Below, in pieces: positions 1 to 5,135 of a DNA stretch of 7,341 nt. How positions within the stretch are numbered: position 1 is the first letter of the stretch; each line of letters starts with the position of its first letter. The DNA is from Candidatus Gastranaerophilales bacterium (GTDB lineage Bacteria; Cyanobacteriota; Vampirovibrionia; Gastranaerophilales; Gastranaerophilaceae): NCBI GenBank assembly GCA_947624665.1, contig CANQLK010000085.1:1-7341 (forward strand), given 5' to 3'. Position numbers and translations under genes: made by a program. The notes below the pieces were generated by a model, which was not told the DNA's origin, did no database searches, and saw only the letters and a program-made list of their open reading frames with translations.

Positions 1-413
1 CTGTTTGGTGCGCTCCCATGCCAGTGTTTAACATTTGCAGGAATATTTATAACATCGCCCTGTTTCATTTCAATCGGCTCTTTTCCCCATTCCTGATAGT
101 AGCCTCGACCGCCTATTGCAATTAAAATCTGTCCTCCGCCTGATTTTGCCTTGTGTATATGCCAATTATTACGGCAATTAGGTTCAAACGTTACATTATA
201 CATTTTAACCTGCTCTGTTGATACGGGTGAAATATAACTCTGCCCGATAAAATATTGTTTATAAGCGTCATTAGGACTTCCTATCGGAAACATAATCGTT
301 TTTTGATATTCTTCTTTAGTTAACACTTGTGTTTTCTCCTTTTTAATTCCTGCGAATGCCAAATTTGTTGATATAAATAATATTGTAATTAAAAGTAAAA
401 CTATTTTTTTCAT
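1..413 (-). CDS. Exported GtHNL-like cupin protein (partial, C-terminus beyond window)
   Basis: The 137 codons visible start at an ATG (413-411) behind a good SD (AAGGAAAT) and run off the left edge. Residues 1-21 form a signal peptide: KK, a hydrophobic core, and an A-F-A cleavage site before Gly22. A single-domain cupin follows. Its metal-binding motif is W84-H85-I-H87, with Gln95 as likely third ligand, then GDVINIPANVKHWHG, in which His130 or His132 supplies the last ligand. This resembles the small Mn/Fe cupins typified by the Granulicella hydroxynitrile lyase (FEPG..TAWHTH, GDVVWFSPGEKHWHG), often auto-annotated as (R)-mandelonitrile lyase. Three extra residues separate HxH from Gln here. 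The gene lies 12 nt downstream of the CMD-like gene, and these two domains are often fused or adjacent, so a shared operon and role in the periplasm is likely. The true substrate is unknown. Confidence 0.85.
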   Translation of the reverse strand, partial: MKKIVLLLITILFISTNLAFAGIKKEKTQVLTKEEYQKTIMFPIGSPNDAYKQYFIGQSYISPVSTEQVKMYNVTFEPNCRNNWHIHKAKSGGGQILIAIGGRGYYQEWGKEPIEMKQGDVINIPANVKHWHGSAPN

Positions 414-425
414 TAATTTATTTCC

Positions 426-1262
426 TTATTTCTTTTCTTTCATAATTTCTTGAACGGATTTTAGCGCCTGAAAAGCATCGGGAAAACCGATATAAGGCAT
501 AATTTGAATGATTGAAGCAGTTATTGTTTCTATTGAGTTTCCTGCTTTCAAATTGCCTTTTATATGGCTTTTCAGAGTATCAAAGTTTTTTGTAGTTGTT
601 AAAATGGCTATTGTTAAGAGTTCTCTTTTTTTAAGGTCAAGACCTTCTCTTGTATAGAAATCGCCAAAACAGACTTCCGTTAGAAATTTTGCAACGTCAG
701 AACCCATATTGTCGGGCAGATTTTTAAAAGCTTCTTTTATCTCGTCGCCATAAACAGGGTTTTGTATTTCAAAGCCTTTTTTAAATCTGTCAGCTTCGGT
801 TGTTGTGGCAGTTGATTTTAATTCGGCTTCCAAACCTCTTTCTTTTATAACTTCATTAAATATGGCTATAGCGTTAAGAGTTCTCGGGAAACCGATGAAA
901 GGCGCACATTGATAAATCGCCTCTCTAATTTCAATAGGACTGTTTCCTGCGTTTAATGCTCCGTTTATATGAGCTTTTAACTGCGGAAGTGTTTGCATGC
1001 ATGCCAGTGTAGTTAAAGTCAAGAGTTCTCTTGTCTTGATATCAAGCTCGCCGACCTCAAACACTTCACCAAATATATATTTTTGCAAAATATCCATAAA
1101 GTCTTTATCTGCGCCTTTGTTATCTTTAAGGCTGATTTTAAAAAGCGTTTCTAAGTTTTTATTTGCGATATCGCTTCTTGTCATTTTCTCCTCCTTAGCA
1201 AAAACTGATGAGCTTATTGAAATCATAATCAATAGTGAAATTGTCAATATTTTTTTCAGCAT
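426..1262 (-). CDS. Exported two-domain carboxymuconolactone decarboxylase (CMD)-family protein
   Basis: A 278-residue protein with a signal peptide at residues 1-22 (LKK, hydrophobic core, V-F-A cleavage site before Lys23). Two tandem CMD/AhpD-like helical domains follow, about residues 55-145 and 170-275. Each has the family's R-E-L-L-T helix and a H-I-x-G-x-L-x-A-G-N-S segment (His98 in the first, an equivalent KSHIKGNL in the second), followed by a P-[FY]-I-G-F-P turn. The AhpD CxxC redox pair is absent, so peroxidase-reductase activity is unlikely. A CMD-like ring-opening lactone decarboxylase or an uncharacterised enzyme is more plausible. The start at 1262 has an SD (GAGGAA). A second, stronger SD (AAGGAGGAG, 1196-1188) precedes in-frame Met27 (1184), directly after the signal peptide. 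It is probably the first gene of an operon with the cupin 12 nt downstream. Family assignment is firm; substrate unknown. Confidence 0.88.
   Translation of the reverse strand: MLKKILTISLLIMISISSSVFAKEEKMTRSDIANKNLETLFKISLKDNKGADKDFMDILQKYIFGEVFEVGELDIKTRELLTLTTLACMQTLPQLKAHINGALNAGNSPIEIREAIYQCAPFIGFPRTLNAIAIFNEVIKERGLEAELKSTATTTEADRFKKGFEIQNPVYGDEIKEAFKNLPDNMGSDVAKFLTEVCFGDFYTREGLDLKKRELLTIAILTTTKNFDTLKSHIKGNLKAGNSIETITASIIQIMPYIGFPDAFQALKSVQEIMKEKK
1182..1196 (-). promoter_or_regulatory. Internal ribosome-binding site and start inside the CMD gene
   Basis: On the minus strand AAGGAGGAG-AAA-ATG (1196 down to 1182) places a consensus SD 5 nt before in-frame Met27, immediately after the predicted A22/K23 cleavage site. 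It is translated as Lys-Glu-Glu-Lys-Met. The arrangement matches the flavodoxin gene, though the two proteins are unrelated. Confidence 0.55.
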
Positions 1263-1300
1263 AATATTCCTCGTTAAACATTTATTGACACAATATAATA

Positions 1301-1328
1301 ATAGTATATTTTTTTGACTCTATGTCAA
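1301..1328 (-). promoter_or_regulatory. Promoter candidate for the CMD-cupin operon, with overlapping dyads
   Basis: On the minus strand a perfect TTGACA (1328-1323) is followed after 16 nt by TACTAT (1306-1301); TATACT (1308-1303) at a 14-nt spacing is the alternative -10. The -35 lies inside a perfect dyad TTGAC-N5-GTCAA (1314-1328). TATTGACA and its complement also recur as an 8-bp inverted repeat at 1283-1290 and 1323-1330. The dyads could be operators. This is pattern matching only. Confidence 0.55.
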
Positions 1329-1446
1329 TAGAAGTGCAAAAAGCATTAAAAGATTATACCTCACGGTTGGTGTTATAGTACAAAACAAACCTCAAAGCAA
1401 GAATGAAGACCACGTTTGGATTAAAAATGCTAAAAATGTAAAATAA
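1318..1446 (+). pseudogene. Possible decayed coding fragment, frame-broken, family not recognised
   Basis: The 230-nt gap between the CMD gene and the HAD gene contains two overlapping plus-strand frames that read like protein. One starts at ATG 1322 (MSIEVQKALKDYTSRLVL, then TAG at 1376). The other is open from 1318 to TAA at 1444-1446, has no usable start, and ends with VGVIVQNKPQSKNEDHVW and IKNAKNVK. Joining them by a single frameshift near 1355-1365 would give one polypeptide of about 40 residues. The amino-acid mix is more protein-like than most AT-rich spacer, but no family is recognised and the stretch is short. It could be the 3' remnant of a gene lost by rearrangement, or chance. 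The rest of the gap shows only the promoter region. Confidence 0.3.
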
Positions 1447-1492
1447 ATTACATCATTATGGGATGGGGTTTCATCTATACATTTTGCTTCCA

Positions 1493-1822
1493 CTATGCCT
1501 TAAAATCTTCAATTTGCTTTAGCGTGTTTTCATAATTTCCGCTAAATCCTATTGCTCTATCGTCAAGATACAAATAAGCGGGGATTTTAACACTTGTAAC
1601 ATCTTTAAAATACTCATCCATCTTATTTTCTATCAACCATTTTGTTGCTTCAAGATTGTTTCTTGTTGTGAATAAAATTAAATCATAATCTTTATTTAGT
1701 TTTTTAATAAATTCTTTGGCACCTTTTTTAACATCGGGGATATAATTTTCGCTGAAATTTCCATCATACTTATTCAAAACCCCATCTAAATCTATTAGTA
1801 TTATTTTTCTAAAATTTCCCAT
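1493..1822 (-). CDS. Minimal HAD-like hydrolase (predicted phosphatase)
   Basis: A 109-residue HAD-superfamily protein without a cap domain, predicted to be a cytosolic Mg-dependent phosphohydrolase. All four motifs are visible: motif I D11-L-D13-G-V, motif II Thr52 in LILFTTR, motif III Lys79 in SVKIPA, and motif IV D87-D88 in YLYLDDRAI. The Lys-x-Pro-Ala to Asp-Asp-Arg-Ala-Ile block resembles small capless HAD proteins of the Bacteroides BT0820 type. The start was placed at ATG 1822-1820 because GAGGAAATT precedes it. An in-frame ATG seven codons upstream (1843) has no SD and would add MYIIEEI. The gene is divergent from the XRE regulator across 87 nt. The substrate cannot be predicted; small sugar phosphates or nucleotides are typical for the superfamily. 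Confidence 0.83.
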   Translation of the reverse strand: MGNFRKIILIDLDGVLNKYDGNFSENYIPDVKKGAKEFIKKLNKDYDLILFTTRNNLEATKWLIENKMDEYFKDVTSVKIPAYLYLDDRAIGFSGNYENTLKQIEDFKA

Positions 1823-1890
1823 AATTTCCTCAATAATATACAATAGTTCTTTATTTATATACTATCATGGATTATTTTTATATCGCAAAT

Positions 1891-1905
1891 AATCTAACAT
1901 AGATT
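1891..1905. promoter_or_regulatory. Perfect dyad AATCTA-ACA-TAGATT, possible XRE autoregulatory operator
   Basis: A perfect 6-3-6 inverted repeat ends 4 nt before the ATG of the XRE regulator and lies in the intergenic region shared with the divergent HAD gene. Small XRE regulators commonly bind dyads of about this size over their own promoter. No clear -10/-35 pair was found for this gene, so the operator role is inferred from position and symmetry. Confidence 0.4.
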
Positions 1906-1909
1906 TGTT

Positions 1910-2125
1910 ATGCAAAAGGAAGAAATTATAAAAACAGTTGCTGATAACATCAGGATAGAAAGACTTAAAAAGAAAATTTCTCAGGAGAAACTTGCTGAAA
2001 TGGCAGGAATTACGCAAAAATACCTGAACTTAATTGAAAACGCAAAAGCAAATCCGAGTATTATGATTGTAATATCAGTTTGTAAGGCACTTAAAATAGA
2101 TTTAAACTCGATTTATAAAATTTAA
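1910..2125 (+). CDS. Small XRE-family helix-turn-helix regulator
   Basis: A 71-residue protein consisting almost entirely of one XRE/Cro-C1 helix-turn-helix domain (residues 9-68). The core reads ISQEKLAEMAGITQKYLNLI followed by ENAKANPS, with the usual Gln25-Glu26-x-Leu28-Ala29 helix, the recognition helix around Thr35-Leu41, and the terminal NPS and LKIDLNSIY features. There is no extra effector domain, so it probably acts as a dimer, like phage Cro proteins and restriction-modification controller proteins. No restriction, toxin or phage gene lies nearby, which leaves its target open. The gene has no visible SD before its ATG, so translation may be leaderless or nearly so. A perfect dyad lies 4 nt upstream and suggests autoregulation. 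It is divergent from the HAD gene. Confidence 0.88.
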   Translation: MQKEEIIKTVADNIRIERLKKKISQEKLAEMAGITQKYLNLIENAKANPSIMIVISVCKALKIDLNSIYKI

Positions 2126-2193
2126 CAGCTGGTATAGGTAACATTAACAACTACTTGTTTTGGAATAAAAATTTGTTTTATAACCTGTTAAAT
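2120..2193. repeat. Inverted repeat bounding a nested hairpin at the XRE 3' end
   Basis: ATTTAACAG (2120-2128) and CTGTTAAAT (2185-2193) are a perfect 9-bp inverted pair. Pairing can continue inward through GGT/ACC past a 2-nt bulge. Inside is a second perfect hairpin, AACAA-CTAC-TTGTT (2146-2159), followed by TT. The outer left arm overlaps the XRE stop codon. The structure may be the regulator's transcript end, a folded RNA, or the trace of a small inserted element. The stems are AT-rich and the evidence is only symmetry. Confidence 0.35.
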
Positions 2194-2195
2194 AA

Positions 2196-2297
2196 AGCCT
2201 CTTATTTCAAATTCATGAAACTATTGAAAAAATTGAAAATTTGTCTAAAATTTTAGATATAAGTATAATTCGTTATTGGGAAAAAGAAATGAAATAA
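2196..2297 (+). pseudogene. Remnant resembling the C-terminal coil of a MerR-type regulator
   Basis: An open frame without a start codon runs from just after a TAA (2193) to TAA 2295-2297. From Gln (2208) it reads QIHETIEKIENLSKILD followed by ISIIRYWEKEMK. The heptad-like pattern ending in aromatic residues before the stop resembles the dimerisation coil of MerR-family regulators, whose common ending is 'K.E.L...L.Y.DYKI.YYE'. The N-terminal DNA-binding half is missing. MerR-family genes are frequent neighbours of flavodoxin, aldo-keto reductase and cupin genes, so a decayed regulator here fits the context. The fragment ends 11 nt before the flavodoxin ATG and contains that gene's candidate promoter. 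The alternative is chance coding potential in AT-rich spacer. Family assignment is tentative. Confidence 0.38.
2241..2269 (+). promoter_or_regulatory. Promoter of the flavodoxin gene with 14-bp palindrome in the spacer
   Basis: TTGTCT (2241-2246), a 17-nt spacer and a perfect TATAAT (2264-2269) form a strong sigma-A-type promoter, giving a leader of about 33 nt before ATG 2309. A perfect palindrome, TCTAAAATTTTAGA (2244-2257), overlaps the -35 and spacer and is well placed to be an operator. Both lie inside the possible MerR-tail remnant. Confidence 0.6.
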
Positions 2298-2308
2298 GGG
2301 GAAAATTA

Positions 2309-2890
2309 ATGAAAAATATTTTATCGATAATTTTAGGATTAGTTATTATTGCTTCAGTATGTGTTATAGCTCTGAATGGTAAATCAATGGCAAAGGAGGA
2401 GGTAAATATGGATAAAAAAGTATTGGTGGCATATTTTAGTGCAACCGGAACAACTAAACAGGTTGCTCAAAATTTAGCAGCTGCAATAAATGCGGATATT
2501 TATGAAATCAAACCGAAAGTTCCTTATTCAAAAGCTGATTTGGATTGGATGGATAAAAATTCAAGAAGCACGGTTGAAATGAAAGACCATAGTTCTCGCC
2601 CCGAAATAGTTAAAGATAATTTCTCAACGGATAATTATGACACAATATTTTTAGGCTTTCCTATTTGGTGGTATATAGCACCTACAGTTGTTAATACATT
2701 TTTGGAAGCTCACGATTTTACAAATAAAAAAATTATTCTTTTTGCAACATCGGGCGGAAGCGGGTTTGGAAAGACAGTTGATAATCTGAAAAAAAGTGTT
2801 TCTTCTTCTACAAAAATTATAGAAGGCAGATTATTCAATAATCATCCGAATAAAGATGAACTTAAAAAATGGGCTGAAGAAGTTTTATAA
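2309..2890 (+). CDS. Exported or membrane-anchored flavodoxin
   Basis: A flavodoxin-fold FMN-binding electron carrier, 193 residues. The FMN phosphate loop is S44-A-T-G-T-T49 in VLVAYFSATGTTK. The isoalloxazine-stacking loop is FPIWWYIAP (117-125), and a second loop, SGGSGFGK, lies at 148-155. This matches the Flavodoxin_4-type group. Residues 1-28 are Lys, a long hydrophobic core and S-M-A, giving either a cleaved signal peptide or an anchor. The ATG at 2309 was chosen for its AAGGGGA SD six nt upstream; an in-frame TTG at 2276 lacks one. A second start at ATG 2408 (Met34) has an even better SD (AAGGAGGAGGT, 2393-2403) and would give a 160-residue cytosolic form, the usual length. The redox partner is not visible. 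The gene converges on nadA. Confidence 0.9.
   Translation: MKNILSIILGLVIIASVCVIALNGKSMAKEEVNMDKKVLVAYFSATGTTKQVAQNLAAAINADIYEIKPKVPYSKADLDWMDKNSRSTVEMKDHSSRPEIVKDNFSTDNYDTIFLGFPIWWYIAPTVVNTFLEAHDFTNKKIILFATSGGSGFGKTVDNLKKSVSSSTKIIEGRLFNNHPNKDELKKWAEEVL
2393..2410 (+). promoter_or_regulatory. Internal ribosome-binding site and start inside the flavodoxin gene
   Basis: AAGGAGGAGGT followed 4 nt later by ATG 2408 is a near-perfect SD/start pair lying just after the signal-peptide cleavage site. In frame it is translated as Lys-Glu-Glu-Val-Asn-Met. It may drive a cytosolic form or be a relic of the ancestral start. Confidence 0.6.
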
Positions 2891-2916
2891 AAAAGTTCGT
2901 AAATTTCTTACGGAAC
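2889..2916 (-). terminator. Rho-independent terminator of nadA
   Basis: On the minus strand GTTCCGTAA, a 5-nt loop and TTACGAAC (2916-2895, one bulged base) form a stem followed directly by six T (2894-2889). It starts 22 nt after the nadA stop. On the plus strand the hairpin also follows the flavodoxin stop but lacks a T-run, so it is a clear terminator only for nadA. Confidence 0.7.
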
Positions 2917-2938
2917 GGAAAATACTATATTCAATATG

Positions 2939-3871
2939 TTATTTGTTAATAACGGATGAGGTCAAAGATAACATTTTATCAATGGAAATTCTTGCTTTTT
3001 GTGCAATATTCGGATTGATATTTATTTCGTTTGATTCATTTAACAGTGTGTTGTAGATATCTTCTAAAGTATTATGCTTCATATTCGGGCAGACAATATT
3101 CTCATTAATAAGAATAAATTCTTTGCCCTGATTATAAAGTTTACTGTCACGGTTAAGTCTTTCTACAACACCTTTTTCCGTGGCAATAACAAATTGTTTC
3201 TTATCTGATTTTTTGGCAAATTCCATTATCTCTTTTGTAGAGCCCACAAAATCCGCCAGTTTAGAAACTTCATAATGACATTCGGGGTGTGCCAATATTA
3301 ATGCATTTGGATATTTTGTTCTTGCATTTTGTATATCTTCAATTCTTATTCGTAAATGAGTAGGGCAAAATCCGTTAAAAGTAATTACTTCAACATTTTT
3401 TAGTTTATGTTCAACCCATTTGCCCAAATAAGTATCGGGAGCAAATAATACTTTAGGTACATTTAAATTTCTTACTATATCAACAGCATTAGAGCTTGTA
3501 CAGCAAATATCGCATTGTGCTTTTACTTCTGCGGTCGAATTTATATAACATACAACGGGAACATCAGGATTTTGAGCCTTAAACTGTTTTAAATTATCAA
3601 CATCAATCATATCGGCCATTAAACAGCCTGAATTCATATTGGGAAGAAGTACTTTTTTGTTTGGCGATAGTAATTTTGCACTTTGAGCCATAAAAAATAC
3701 ACCTGCAAATACAATGATATCCGCATTTGTTTTTGCAGCTTGTCTGCTTAAATACAGAGAATCACCGACGAAGTCCGATACTTCATCTATTTCCATATTT
3801 TGATAACAGTGTGTTAAAATTATAGCGTTTTTTGCTTTTTTTAATTTTTTTATTTCTTCAACTAAATTCAT
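2939..3871 (-). CDS. nadA: Quinolinate synthase
   Basis: NadA condenses iminoaspartate (from NadB) with dihydroxyacetone phosphate to quinolinate for de novo NAD synthesis, using a [4Fe-4S] cluster in the cytosol. The 310-residue length is typical. The three cluster cysteines are in place: C83 in SGCLMAD, C169 in NGFCPTH, and C261 in CPNMKHNTLED. Active-site residues are also present: H21 and Y23 (THCYQ), S38 in DFVGDSLYLSR, Y109/N111 (CYINST), H172, and E197 in HPEC. Slight departures are Cys22, where Asn or Tyr is usual, and Gln63 in FMAQSAK, where Glu is usual. An extra cysteine group (C120, C123, C124) lies mid-protein. An SD (AGGAA) precedes ATG 3871. leuB lies 79 nt upstream; a separate promoter and a terminator suggest nadA can be expressed alone. 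nadB and nadC are not in the window. Confidence 0.95.
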   Translation of the reverse strand: MNLVEEIKKLKKAKNAIILTHCYQNMEIDEVSDFVGDSLYLSRQAAKTNADIIVFAGVFFMAQSAKLLSPNKKVLLPNMNSGCLMADMIDVDNLKQFKAQNPDVPVVCYINSTAEVKAQCDICCTSSNAVDIVRNLNVPKVLFAPDTYLGKWVEHKLKNVEVITFNGFCPTHLRIRIEDIQNARTKYPNALILAHPECHYEVSKLADFVGSTKEIMEFAKKSDKKQFVIATEKGVVERLNRDSKLYNQGKEFILINENIVCPNMKHNTLEDIYNTLLNESNEININPNIAQKARISIDKMLSLTSSVINK

Positions 3872-3911
3872 GTTTCCTGCTGCCTAAACTTTAAAAAAGA
3901 CTTAACTTAAA

Positions 3912-3940
3912 ATTAAATTACAAGAAAATTATCAAGTCAA
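3912..3940 (-). promoter_or_regulatory. nadA promoter candidate
   Basis: On the minus strand TTGACT (3940-3935), a 17-nt spacer and TTTAAT (3917-3912) match the sigma-A consensus at 5/6 in both hexamers. It lies in the 79-nt gap between the leuB stop and the nadA start. No terminator was seen after leuB, so read-through from leuB is also possible. Confidence 0.55.
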
Positions 3941-3950
3941 GTTAAAAACA

Positions 3951-5024
3951 TTATATATTAGAACAGATAATATCGCCTAATTTATCCGTTCCGACTAATT
4001 TCATACCATCTTGCATAATATCTTGCGTTCTATATCCGTCTTTTAAAGTTTTTCTGACTGCGTTAACTATTGCATTATATTCATTATCCATATTGAAAGA
4101 GTATTTTAGCATCATAGCTCCTGAAAGTATGGTTGCAATAGGGTTAACGATATTTCTTCCCTTTAAATCGGGCGCACTGCCGTGTATAGGTTCATACATG
4201 GCTATTTTTGATTCGGATAACGAAGCACTGGGAAGCAATCCTAATGAGCCTGCAAGCATTGAGGCTTCATCAGATAAAATATCTCCGAATATATTCCCCG
4301 TTAATAAAACATCGAATTGCTTAGGTTCTCTTATTATCTGCATAGCTGCGTTATCGACGTACATATAATTTAATTCAATTTCGGGGTATTCTTTTGCGAC
4401 ATCCGATACAACTTCTCTCCAAAGTCTTGAAACATCCAAAACATTTGCCTTATCTACGGAACATACTTTTTTTCTGCGCTTCATAGCTACATTAAAAGCA
4501 ATATGAGCTATTCTTCTTATTTCGCTTTCGTAATAGCACATGTTGTTATATCCGAATTTTTCTCCGTTTCTGATTTCAATACCTTTGGGTTCACCGAAAT
4601 ATACGTCGCCGGTTAATTCACGGATTATCATAATATCAGTACCCGATACAACCTCTTCTTTTATGGGAGAAACGGAAGTTAGCTCGGGATAAACGATTGC
4701 GGGACGTAAGTTTGCGAATAAATTCAACTCTTTTCTAATTCCCAATAAAGCTCTTTCGGGGCGTACTTCTGCTGGAAGATTATCATATTTGGAATCCCCG
4801 ACGGCTCCAAGCAATACTGCATCTGACTTTTTGGCAATATTTAAAGTTTCTTCCGGCAATGGATTTTTATATTTATCATAAGCGCAGCCGCCTATCAGTG
4901 CAGGTTCGAAATTAAGGTCGAAAGAATATTTTTCTGCCGTTTTTTTTAAAACTTTAACTGCTTCATCGGTAACTTCTTTACCTGTTCCATCTCCTGCGAG
5001 TAATGCAATATTATATGTCGACAT
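3951..5024 (-). CDS. leuB: 3-isopropylmalate dehydrogenase
   Basis: LeuB oxidises and decarboxylates (2R,3S)-3-isopropylmalate with NAD+ to 2-oxoisocaproate, the third step of leucine synthesis, as a cytosolic dimer. The 357-residue length is typical. Family motifs run in order: GDG at 11-13, substrate arginines R97 (GIRKELNLFANLRP), R107 and R135 in IIRELTGDVYFG, the tyrosine in MCYYESEIRR, SVDKANVLDVSRLWRE with the catalytic Lys, YVDNAAMQ and GNIFGDILSDEAS with the metal-binding Asp residues, and EPIHGSAPDLKG for NAD binding. RELTG and this length fit LeuB better than isocitrate or tartrate dehydrogenases. The usual GDGIGPE reads GDGTGKE here. An SD (AAGGAA) precedes ATG 5024. It is separated from the upstream gene by a strong terminator. 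leuA, leuC and leuD are not in the window. Confidence 0.95.
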   Translation of the reverse strand: MSTYNIALLAGDGTGKEVTDEAVKVLKKTAEKYSFDLNFEPALIGGCAYDKYKNPLPEETLNIAKKSDAVLLGAVGDSKYDNLPAEVRPERALLGIRKELNLFANLRPAIVYPELTSVSPIKEEVVSGTDIMIIRELTGDVYFGEPKGIEIRNGEKFGYNNMCYYESEIRRIAHIAFNVAMKRRKKVCSVDKANVLDVSRLWREVVSDVAKEYPEIELNYMYVDNAAMQIIREPKQFDVLLTGNIFGDILSDEASMLAGSLGLLPSASLSESKIAMYEPIHGSAPDLKGRNIVNPIATILSGAMMLKYSFNMDNEYNAIVNAVRKTLKDGYRTQDIMQDGMKLVGTDKLGDIICSNI

Positions 5025-5042
5025 GGTGTATTCCTTATATTA

Positions 5043-5048
5043 ATTATA
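5043..5048 (-). promoter_or_regulatory. Candidate leuB -10 element
   Basis: A perfect TATAAT on the minus strand (5048-5043) lies 18 nt before the leuB ATG, giving a very short leader that still includes the SD. At normal spacing the -35 would fall in the T-rich arm of the upstream terminator and is weak there. No leader peptide or attenuator structure was seen between it and leuB. Confidence 0.4.
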
Positions 5049-5060
5049 TATATGCTATTC

Positions 5061-5098
5061 TAACAAAAAAACACTCATAATCGGAGTGTTTTTTGTTA
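5061..5098. terminator. Strong bidirectional rho-independent terminator
   Basis: TAACAAAAAAACACTC (5061-5076) and GAGTGTTTTTTGTTA (5084-5098) pair over about 15 bp around a 7-nt loop, with one extra A on the left arm. Each strand shows a CACTC/GAGTG core followed by a T-run. On the minus strand it ends the transcript of the HEAT-like gene, 38 nt past its stop. It also insulates leuB. Confidence 0.85.
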
Positions 5099-5135
5099 TA
5101 TATAAAATTTGGTAAATTATTTATTATGAGGTAAA

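Noticed and set aside
997..1317. 106-codon open frame on the plus strand
   Set aside because: It lies antisense to the well-supported CMD gene, has no SD and shows no family features; it is a shadow of the real gene.
1823..1843. Upstream ATG (1843) for the HAD protein
   Set aside because: No SD, while the ATG seven codons downstream has GAGGA at proper spacing.
2276..2308. Upstream TTG start for the flavodoxin
   Set aside because: No SD precedes it, it falls at the expected transcript start, and it would put charged residues before the signal peptide. ATG 2309 has an SD.
2856..3056. 66-codon open frame on the plus strand
   Set aside because: It overlaps the end of the flavodoxin gene in another frame and the antisense of nadA, and reads through the terminator hairpin.
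4093..4368. 91-codon open frame on the plus strand
   Set aside because: Entirely antisense to leuB, whose conserved motifs cover the same region.
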